Shown here: piece after piece, positions 1 to 5,061 of the stretch | How positions within the stretch are numbered: position 1 is the stretch's first letter | How the letters are laid out: each line of letters begins with the position of its first letter | NCBI GenBank assembly: GCA_903826715.1 | Contig: CAIKFN010000167.1 | Coordinates: 1-8,939 of the forward strand | From: an uncultured Actinomycetes bacterium | GTDB lineage: Bacteria; Actinomycetota; Acidimicrobiia; Acidimicrobiales; RAAP-2 | Length of the DNA: 8,939 nucleotides | Direction of reading: 5' to 3' | Notes under the pieces: generated by a model | Told to the model about the DNA's origin: nothing | What the model saw: only the letters and a program-made list of their open reading frames with translations | The model's database searches: none | Position numbers and translations under genes: made by a program

Positions 1-131
1 CTTTGTCCCACAACACCACCCAGTGAGAACACAACAATGGCCGCGAGGATGCCAAGAATTACGATGACAATAAGGAGTTCAATAAGTGTGAACCCTTCTG
101 AACTGTACTGCTTTAGTGTTTTTGAATACAT
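1..131 (-). CDS. Type IV pilin, 5' part only (runs off left edge)
   Basis: The first 43 codons of a second pilin are visible; the rest lies beyond position 1. The leader is 13 residues (MYSKTLKQYSSEG) and ends in Gly, followed by FTLIELLIVIVILGILAAIV. This is a classic class III signal: cleavage after Gly13, Phe at +1, Glu at +5, then one hydrophobic helix that anchors the prepilin in the membrane and later packs the filament core. The helix continues as VFSLGGVVGQ, closely matching the giant pilin encoded just upstream (VFSLTGVPGQ), so the two are tandem paralogues. The ATG at 131 is preferred over the in-frame ATG at 137, because GAGG at 142-139 is 7 nt from the former and only 1 nt from the latter. 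The gene has its own near-consensus promoter. I infer that it is the major shaft pilin, but its C-terminal domain and length cannot be seen. Confidence 0.93.
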   Translation of the reverse strand, partial: MYSKTLKQYSSEGFTLIELLIVIVILGILAAIVVFSLGGVVGQ

Positions 132-138
132 TGTCATT

Positions 139-142
139 CCTC
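139..142 (-). promoter_or_regulatory. Ribosome binding site deciding the small pilin start
   Basis: The minus strand reads GAGGAATGACAATG. The GAGG is 1 nt from the first ATG (137) and 7 nt from the second, in-frame ATG (131). The spacing favours 131 as the start. Confidence 0.6.
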
Positions 143-149
143 TAGTTTT

Positions 150-178
150 GTTATAACTCAGTAATTCAGTAATTTCAA
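150..178 (-). promoter_or_regulatory. Sigma-70-type promoter of the small pilin gene
   Basis: The minus strand carries TTGAAA (178-173; 5 of 6 match to TTGACA), a 17-nt spacer, then TATAAC (155-150; 5 of 6 match to TATAAT). Transcription would start near 143-144, leaving a leader of only about a dozen bases that contains little besides the Shine-Dalgarno GAGG. The promoter sits wholly in the 71-nt gap after the giant pilin stop codon, so the small pilin can be expressed separately and probably strongly. This is called from sequence match only. Confidence 0.65.
159..174. repeat. Tandem 8-bp direct repeat in the pilin promoter
   Basis: CAGTAATT occurs twice in a row (159-166 and 167-174), lying in the spacer between the -35 and -10 elements and touching the -35. 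The second copy overlaps the left arm of the adjacent inverted repeat. It could be a regulator binding site or chance in AT-rich DNA. Confidence 0.5.
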
Positions 179-187
179 GGAAATTAC
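169..187. promoter_or_regulatory. Inverted repeat overlapping the -35 element
   Basis: GTAATTTC (169-176) and GAAATTAC (180-187) form a perfect 8-bp inverted repeat with a 3-nt loop. It starts 15 nt after the giant pilin stop codon and covers the -35 hexamer of the small pilin promoter. It could act as an operator for a dimeric regulator, or as a weak attenuator reducing read-through from the gene above. There is no U-run directly after the stem on the minus strand, so an efficient intrinsic terminator is unlikely. Confidence 0.45.
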
Positions 188-202
188 CGTACTTTCCCTA
201 TT

Positions 203-2434
203 TTAAACATTTACACTCAACGATTTTGTGACTGAAGAATAGCCACTTACCGTCACGGTACCGGTAATCGCCGTCGACGTTGCAGAAGTTGCAGACTTGT
301 TATAGACAATAAACGTAACTGTTCCACTGGAACCAGTTGTTCCAGATTGACTCGAGTTATCGCTGGCACCACTTAGGCCCGTGAGATTCACAGTTACCCC
401 AGCCACTGCAGCAGAAGTTGAGTCAGTTACTGTGACCGTAATTGTTGTGTAGTAACCAGTGGTGCTAACTCCACATTTGAAATAAGTGCATTGTGTCGCC
501 GTCACAGAGCTAGTCGAAATGTTCTTCGGTGCTCCCTTAAACGTTACTGAAGTTGAGAATCCACTTATTAATCCAGAGGTCGAAGTGATTGCACTATTAG
601 CCGCGCTTGCAGTAATGAACACCGTAAAGGTGTCAGATTCTGCAATGGTGTCACCAACGTTGAATGTTGCAACACCATTGGCGTTGGTAGTCTGCGCTGA
701 AGTTCCCGTTGCAGTCGAATGAGAAGGGTTGAGCGACACTGAAACACCCGAAAGCGGTGACCCATTGGAACAAGATCCCGTCCCATCAGCAATAGTCACA
801 GTAATTGTTGAGGTTGAACCGACGAATAAGGAATTCGGGTTTGCACTGATGGTTGAGCCCTGGCTCCCAACACAGATAGTCGGAAGAGTAAAGGTCACTG
901 CAATCCCGACAGATGGCACAGTTACACCGGAATAGGTGTCCGTTGCCTGCAGAGTAAGCGTCTCAGCCTTCGAGTCAGTAATTGTGAAGCTCGCTGTGCC
1001 ACTGCTACTTGTTGTAACAGTAGAAAACCCTGAAGAAGTCGAGGTTCCACCAGTGAGCGTCACTGGAGCTCCTCCAATTCCATGTCCCGCGGAGTCCTTG
1101 AGTGTTGCTGTAATCGTGCACGAAGCATTTCCATCGCTATAGAGCGGAGATTGACACGACTTAACTAGTGAGGAGTTGCTGACAGTTGGGATATAGAAGA
1201 AGCTCAAAGCCGCTGTTCCTAAATTTAGGTTTCCGTTGGTTGTATCGAGCGCAGTGACCGTCACATTAGCGTCTGACGCTGCTGAGTAACTCACTGAAAA
1301 AACAGCTGTTCCGCTTACGCCGGTTGTCGCTGTTGCCGGAGAAATAACCGCACCATTAGTTCCGCTCAGAGACACCACATCGCCAGGAACTAGGTTACCT
1401 GATGAGTCAGACAAGGTAACAGTGACTTGACCCGCGCCATTGGGTGTTGATGTATTTGTTGAACTAGTCGGAGTCTTGGTAACAATTACTGATGAACTGC
1501 TGGGACACGTATTTGGATTGACAGTACAGACAACACTTGATCCATAAAATCTCACCTTGATGGTGCCAATTGAAAAACTCGCAGCTCCACCTTGTGATGC
1601 GGTGAGAGGAAGCGACAGAGCTTCGGCGACAGAATCTCTCACCGTGAACGTTGCTTGCCCGTAACTATTCGTTGTTGACGTTACCGCACTGCCCGATCCG
1701 CTGGCTCCATTAAGAGTGAGAGTGGAACTTGGCGATGCTGGTTGGCTAAGTGTTACGCCTTGGTACGAAACTGGACTTCCCGCATTATTCGTGAGCGTAA
1801 CTGTAACTGTTCCATCTTTGTTAACTGGAAAGAGGTAAGAACCGGTTGAGTCTGAGTAGGGCGAGTTACTTACCGTCACAATGTTGTTTGCTGCATTCCC
1901 AAGACTTCCTGCAGCAGCCAGAGTTGCTGGCGAGAGGTTGCCTAAAACGCTACAAAGGTTGTTCGTAGAATAGGGCTCTTCAAGAACCTGGGTCCCACCG
2001 TTTGTCCACACTTGAACGTCAACTTGACCAGTCATCGCACCAGTTGCGTTTGGTCCAACCAGAATTGCGTAATTGGCACCTGGATTATTGGGGTAGGTCT
2101 GCATGTACGGCTGATTGTTAGGACCGAATTGTCCCGCACTCGTTCCCTGACCAGTGAGTGGATAGTCATTGAGTGAATATGTTGACTGGCCTGGAGCTCC
2201 ATTTACAATGCTGGTTCCTGTGGCAGGGTACGAATTGTTTTGGGCGTAGTACGCCGACAGAGCAACTTGAACTGATCGAGCATCAGCGTCACACGCTGCA
2301 GTGGCGGCTTGTCCTGGAACCCCAGTGAGTGAAAAAACAGCAATTCCTGAAAGAACACCGAGAATAATAATTGTTACCAAAAGCTCAACAAGTGTGAACC
2401 CAGCATCCGATTTCTTGATGGTATTCGTTGTCAC
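203..2434 (-). CDS. Giant type IV pilin with five Ig-like (Big/invasin-type) domains
   Basis: The 743-residue prepilin starts with a 12-residue leader ending in Gly12, then FTLVELLVTIIILGVLSGIAV (broken here only by description: Phe13 is +1, Glu17 is +5). Residues 13 to about 185 form an ordinary pilin head (helix, 'AACDADARSVQVALSAYYAQ', Cys48 and Cys161). Residues 186-743 add five Ig-like modules, each with 'VTVTL'-type strands and a TTxxxGxAxF-like motif whose Gly is at 259, 375, 479, 587 and 704. Typical pilins have 130-200 residues, so this is about four times longer. The start is GTG with a strong GGAGG at 2443-2439, and an in-frame TGA lies just upstream. The gene has its own putative promoter. 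I infer a surface filament subunit whose modules project outward, either decorating the shaft or acting as a tip adhesin. Big-type domains are known in invasins and adhesins; the ligand is unknown. Confidence 0.93.
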   Translation of the reverse strand: MTTNTIKKSDAGFTLVELLVTIIILGVLSGIAVFSLTGVPGQAATAACDADARSVQVALSAYYAQNNSYPATGTSIVNGAPGQSTYSLNDYPLTGQGTSAGQFGPNNQPYMQTYPNNPGANYAILVGPNATGAMTGQVDVQVWTNGGTQVLEEPYSTNNLCSVLGNLSPATLAAAGSLGNAANNIVTVSNSPYSDSTGSYLFPVNKDGTVTVTLTNNAGSPVSYQGVTLSQPASPSSTLTLNGASGSGSAVTSTTNSYGQATFTVRDSVAEALSLPLTASQGGAASFSIGTIKVRFYGSSVVCTVNPNTCPSSSSVIVTKTPTSSTNTSTPNGAGQVTVTLSDSSGNLVPGDVVSLSGTNGAVISPATATTGVSGTAVFSVSYSAASDANVTVTALDTTNGNLNLGTAALSFFYIPTVSNSSLVKSCQSPLYSDGNASCTITATLKDSAGHGIGGAPVTLTGGTSTSSGFSTVTTSSSGTASFTITDSKAETLTLQATDTYSGVTVPSVGIAVTFTLPTICVGSQGSTISANPNSLFVGSTSTITVTIADGTGSCSNGSPLSGVSVSLNPSHSTATGTSAQTTNANGVATFNVGDTIAESDTFTVFITASAANSAITSTSGLISGFSTSVTFKGAPKNISTSSVTATQCTYFKCGVSTTGYYTTITVTVTDSTSAAVAGVTVNLTGLSGASDNSSQSGTTGSSGTVTFIVYNKSATSATSTAITGTVTVSGYSSVTKSLSVNV
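206..1879 (-). repeat. Array of five divergent Ig-like modules within the giant pilin
   Basis: The modules, by approximate residues, are 186-298, 299-415, 416-517, 518-635 and 636-743. They align on a shared signature: TTNSYGQATF, TTGVSGTAVF, TTSSSGTASF, TTNANGVATF and TTGSSGTVTF. Spacing of the signature Gly is 116, 104, 108 and 117 residues. The modules resemble each other in protein but not obviously in DNA, so they look like old duplications rather than a recent expansion. Modules 2 to 5 each have two cysteines (303/310, 427/439, 521/555, 649/654), and module 1 has none. Module boundaries are estimates. Confidence 0.85.
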
Positions 2435-2438
2435 ACAG

Positions 2439-2443
2439 CCTCC
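2439..2443 (-). promoter_or_regulatory. Strong Shine-Dalgarno site supporting a GTG start
   Basis: GGAGG lies 4 nt before the GTG at 2434 and just after an in-frame TGA (2452-2450). No ATG lies between that stop and the type III signal, so the GTG start is well supported. Confidence 0.75.
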
Positions 2444-2480
2444 GACGACTCAGTAAGAAAAATAAATTTATTTAAATAAA

Positions 2481-2509
2481 ATTGTAATAGATGTTGCTCT
2501 AGAAAGCAA
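2481..2509 (-). promoter_or_regulatory. Putative promoter of the giant pilin gene
   Basis: The minus strand carries TTGCTT (2509-2504; 3 of 6 match), a 17-nt spacer, then TACAAT (2486-2481; 5 of 6 match to TATAAT). The predicted start of transcription, near 2475, leaves a leader of about 40 nt, very AT-rich except for the GGAGG. The site lies in the 83-nt gap after the PilX-like gene, in the same relative place as the better promoter ahead of the small pilin. Confidence 0.5.
2494..2509. promoter_or_regulatory. Inverted repeat overlapping the giant pilin promoter
   Basis: TTGCT (2494-2498) and AGCAA (2505-2509) form a 5-bp inverted repeat around a 6-nt loop, 8 nt after the PilX-like stop codon and covering the putative -35. 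No U-run follows directly. It could be an operator or a weak attenuator, and a stem this short may be chance. Confidence 0.3.
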
Positions 2510-2517
2510 TGAAACTT

Positions 2518-3183
2518 TTATTTAGTTTGATTGCTATAGACCCAGTTTGTAATTGTCTGTGACAAACCCGGAATGTAGGAGTATTGATAGTTGTTGCCAT
2601 TGTTCCAGTTATTACCCTGATTTTGCGTTGTCGTGGTAGTTAGGCTTCCTTGATCAACGAAACTTACTTCAGTACTCAGATATGGATTTGTTGCACTACA
2701 ACCAGCTGGCTCCATGCTCACTGGGCACGCCACGATTATTACATCACGTTTTGTCGTGGTGGTGGTTGAAGACGGTAGTGGGGATGAACACCACACCTGA
2801 ACTGGGACAAGCGTTGCAACCTTTGACGTTGGGCTCGATCCATTGGTGAAGAATGTACCGTTTCGAGCTGAACTCATGCCTGAGGCACTATCGGTAAATG
2901 GAGCCATAGTTGGGTGGTGGCAGTCCTCAGTGGAAGAATCAGCCCATGTGGCGTAGCGGCTTGTTTGAAGGGCAATATTCACTGCCCCGCTACTCGACTG
3001 CTGATTAACATTGCCCGCTTGAAAATTTGTGCTGTTAGATAAGTCAGTATTAACCCATTGCAGTAAACCTGCAATAGTCAAACTAACTAGGAGCATCAAA
3101 ATCAGTGCGAGCATCAAAATCGCGCCTTGTTCTTCATCGTTGGTGGTCCGGTGATTAAACCTTAGAAGCCTAACTTTTACCAT
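2518..3183 (-). CDS. PilX-like minor pilin lacking Glu at +5
   Basis: The 221-residue protein has a basic N-terminus, then 'NDEEQG' (Gly20) followed by AILMLALILMLLVSLTIAGL, a single hydrophobic helix at residues 21-40. The context and shape match the PilX N-terminal family of minor pilins, which often begin Gly-Ala and lack the conserved Glu at +5; here Leu25 takes that place. Pilins and pseudopilins without Glu+5, such as GspK, sit at the filament tip because nothing needs to pair with the subunit above. The rest is Ser/Thr/Asn-rich with four cysteines (88, 132, 153, 162) and a 'GNNWNNGNNYQYSY' segment near the C-terminus. Two stop codons lie in frame just upstream of the ATG, so the start is firm although the Shine-Dalgarno match is weak (AGAAAG, 12 nt away). 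The gene follows the PilV-like gene by 52 nt. Confidence 0.8.
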   Translation of the reverse strand: MVKVRLLRFNHRTTNDEEQGAILMLALILMLLVSLTIAGLLQWVNTDLSNSTNFQAGNVNQQSSSGAVNIALQTSRYATWADSSTEDCHHPTMAPFTDSASGMSSARNGTFFTNGSSPTSKVATLVPVQVWCSSPLPSSTTTTTKRDVIIVACPVSMEPAGCSATNPYLSTEVSFVDQGSLTTTTTQNQGNNWNNGNNYQYSYIPGLSQTITNWVYSNQTK

Positions 3184-3235
3184 GATTTACTATTGCTTTC
3201 TCTGGTGGCAGTGAACAAAGACGAATCCTTCTCTC

Positions 3236-4054
3236 TTAGTTGCCAGAGAAGCCCCCGCCGCCGTTATACCAACCAAAGCCTCGACCGTACGAGTTGGAGT
3301 TGTTGTTGTTGTACGAGTTGCCAGTGTGAGTTCCAAACCCACCACTACCTCTGCCGCTTCCATATGAAACACCACTGTTTCCAGTGCTCTGAGTTCCATT
3401 GTTGAAACACCCAAATCCATTGTTTCCAGTACATCCCGTTGTAGGAGCATTACTGGCACTGCCTTGATTCAAACCACCGCTATTAACGAGTGTGGGATCA
3501 GTTGCTGGAAAAGCATCATTCGGAGAAGTAACCACAAACGAAATTGTTGCGCTAGGTCGAACATTTCCATTTAGCGAAGGACCGGTAGCAGTAATAGTTA
3601 CGAGCTGCGGATTGCTAACGGTACCGTTTGCTGATGTTGTTTCACAACTCGGTCCTGAAGTAACCCAAGTATTGTTTGACAACCAACTTACTGATTCAAC
3701 AAAACTGTATCCACTTTGATTGTAAGTAGTTGTATACACCGGATTGTTTGAATTTGTTGGCGTGCCGCTCTGACACCATGAGGATGAAAAATGACCTGAC
3801 TCAATATTGAGATACAAGGCATTTGCATAATTCGTGGCTGCAAGACCAACCGCGTTGCTGCCACTCTGTGTTGTCGAAGCAGAAATTGAGGTGGCGAATG
3901 CACCCAGTGTTGCTGTCACGGTAAGGCCAATGATGACAATCGCCAGCAGAATTTCAACGAGCGTGTCACCACGTTCATCGTGCACGCGTGAAGATTCATC
4001 ATTTTTACTAAAAATGTTTTTTAATATTTTTTTAGAAAAACTCATGATCAGCAA
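3236..4054 (-). CDS. PilV-like minor pilin with Gly/Asn-rich tail
   Basis: This prepilin has 272 residues from TTG 4054, or 269 from ATG 4045. The leader is basic and ends 'HDERG' (Gly29), followed by DTLVEILLAIVIIGLTVTAT: Asp replaces the usual Phe at +1, while Glu34 is at +5. A globular part to about residue 190 holds Cys94 and Cys137. The tail at 192-272 is low-complexity Gly, Asn, Ser and Tyr ('GSGRGSGGFGTHTGNSYNNN', then a Gly run) with Cys208 and Cys216. Order and leader resemble PilV/GspI minor pilins, the likely role being a priming/tip subunit. The preceding gene ends at 4050-4048 (TGA), so the TTG start overlaps it by 7 nt and the ATG start follows it by 2 nt. Either way translation is probably coupled. 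Annotation as PilV-like is by position and leader type, not a diagnostic motif. Confidence 0.87.
   Translation of the reverse strand: MLIMSFSKKILKNIFSKNDESSRVHDERGDTLVEILLAIVIIGLTVTATLGAFATSISASTTQSGSNAVGLAATNYANALYLNIESGHFSSSWCQSGTPTNSNNPVYTTTYNQSGYSFVESVSWLSNNTWVTSGPSCETTSANGTVSNPQLVTITATGPSLNGNVRPSATISFVVTSPNDAFPATDPTLVNSGGLNQGSASNAPTTGCTGNNGFGCFNNGTQSTGNSGVSYGSGRGSGGFGTHTGNSYNNNNSNSYGRGFGWYNGGGGFSGN
3239..3481 (-). repeat. Low-complexity Gly/Asn/Ser/Tyr coding tract
   Basis: This stretch codes the last 81 residues of the PilV-like pilin, almost all Gly, Asn, Ser, Thr, Phe and Tyr. It includes four GTT triplets on the plus strand (3299-3310) coding an Asn run. Such triplet runs can change length without breaking the frame. 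The protein segment is likely disordered and exposed. Confidence 0.7.
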
Positions 4055-5061
4055 CTCGCTCCTAATTGTGAAAATCTATTTGGAGAGGCTACGAGATTTG
4101 CTGATGAAATCGTATCTGCCTCTGTAATTGTCAATTGTATCGCAGAGACTGCCTGACTCGCCGGGTCACAATTTGCTTGCCCCGTAAAGACCCAATTGGC
4201 CCCAGTTGAATAAATAGGAGCCCCGTTCTGCACCGGGGTTGGCAGTGTGCATTTTGAGCTTGGGCCGCAGGTGTATTCGAGAAAACTAATTTGAGTTCCC
4301 GAGACGCTGTGGGCCAACACTTGGCTGCTGCTGTAGGTACTGCTTGGACCATTAGTGCAGATCATTCTAAGTAGGTTGTAGAGCGTTTGTTTCACTACAC
4401 CAAATGAGGTTCCCGGAGTAAGCGCCTGCGCATTTACCACCGAGAAACTGCTCGCTGTTTCTGCAGAAATAATCCAGTGACCGTTGTAGTCAGCTGGAAC
4501 AACTCCAGTTACAGTAACTTGTTCGCCTACGTGGTACTGATTAATCGCAGTAAACTTCATTGTTCCAGCTGCCCACGAGGCCGCTGTAATACCGGTGGTG
4601 GTAACAGTATTGATTGGAACGCCAACATACGAAACAATTGGACCAGTCGGCACTTCATTAGGAAGAGGATTTGCACTGGTGAAACTGTTTGAGAAAGCAA
4701 ACGTCGCAACTAGCGGATAAATTGACGGACCACACTGCGCATCATTAGCAGCAGTTGAAGAACATGTGGTGTCTCCATCAACATTGCCACACGTCGTTAG
4801 TGCAATTGCATTGTGAGCATCTTCTTGAAACGCTGGTGTAACGGCCAGCACGTTGCTACCCTGAGAAACTGAGGTCGTTGTTGCACCAGATAACGAAAAA
4901 ATAGACACCACCGCAAATGCGAGTGCTCCAACAACAATTGGAATAACAATCATCACAATCAATAACTCAACGAGTGTGAATCCTTCTTCGTTGTTAGCGT
5001 CTTTTTGGTAACGAGCGATGAGTTTCGTCCATTGACCTGAGGAGATCACCGGCATTCTCAC
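4048..5061 (-). CDS. PilW/PulJ-like minor pilin with inserted beta module
   Basis: The 337-residue prepilin has the type III signal 'NNEEG' (Gly27), then FTLVELLIVMIVIPIVVGAL, with Glu32 at +5. 'AFQEDAHNAIALTTC' at 77-91 resembles the segment after the helix in PilW/PulJ-type minor pilins. Eight cysteines (91, 100, 110, 235, 265, 271, 298 and the final residue 337) suggest a disulfide-rich exported fold. Residues about 155-222 look like an added beta-rich unit, with 'VGEQVTVTGVVPADYNGHW' and 'TASSFSV'. The first possible start is GTG at 5061, sharing one base with the pilC TAG stop; an ATG two codons later (5055) is the alternative. Neither has a good Shine-Dalgarno, which fits translation coupled to pilC. 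Expected role: membrane-anchored minor pilin of the tip/priming complex. Confidence 0.88.
   Translation of the reverse strand: MRMPVISSGQWTKLIARYQKDANNEEGFTLVELLIVMIVIPIVVGALAFAVVSIFSLSGATTTSVSQGSNVLAVTPAFQEDAHNAIALTTCGNVDGDTTCSSTAANDAQCGPSIYPLVATFAFSNSFTSANPLPNEVPTGPIVSYVGVPINTVTTTGITAASWAAGTMKFTAINQYHVGEQVTVTGVVPADYNGHWIISAETASSFSVVNAQALTPGTSFGVVKQTLYNLLRMICTNGPSSTYSSSQVLAHSVSGTQISFLEYTCGPSSKCTLPTPVQNGAPIYSTGANWVFTGQANCDPASQAVSAIQLTITEADTISSANLVASPNRFSQLGASC
4059..4063 (-). promoter_or_regulatory. Ribosome binding site bearing on TTG versus ATG start of PilV-like gene
   Basis: AGGAG lies inside the end of the preceding gene, 4 nt before TTG 4054 and 13 nt before ATG 4045. Both spacings are off the optimum, so the start is unresolved; the two proteins differ by only three leader residues. 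Confidence 0.5.

Noticed and set aside
486..1142. Plus-strand open frame in three consecutive pieces, antisense to the giant pilin
   Set aside because: All three pieces are in one frame opposite Val/Thr/Ser-rich coding. GTN and ACN codons read as GTN/NAC on the other strand and seldom give stops, so the openness is a composition effect. The products have no recognisable domain.
206..1879. Possible recent tandem DNA repeat or CRISPR-like array
   Set aside because: The periodicity is only at protein level (104-117 residues); the DNA copies are divergent and of unequal length, and there are no short identical repeats with spacers.
2467..2480. 14-bp perfect AT palindrome TTTATTTAAATAAA
   Set aside because: It consists only of A and T in an AT-rich leader, where such palindromes arise by chance. 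It lies downstream of the putative -10, so I did not call it an operator.
3190..3459. 89-residue minus-strand open frame in another frame of the PilV-like tail
   Set aside because: It overlaps the Gly/Asn-rich tail in a shifted frame; low-complexity DNA keeps several frames open. No signal or domain was seen.
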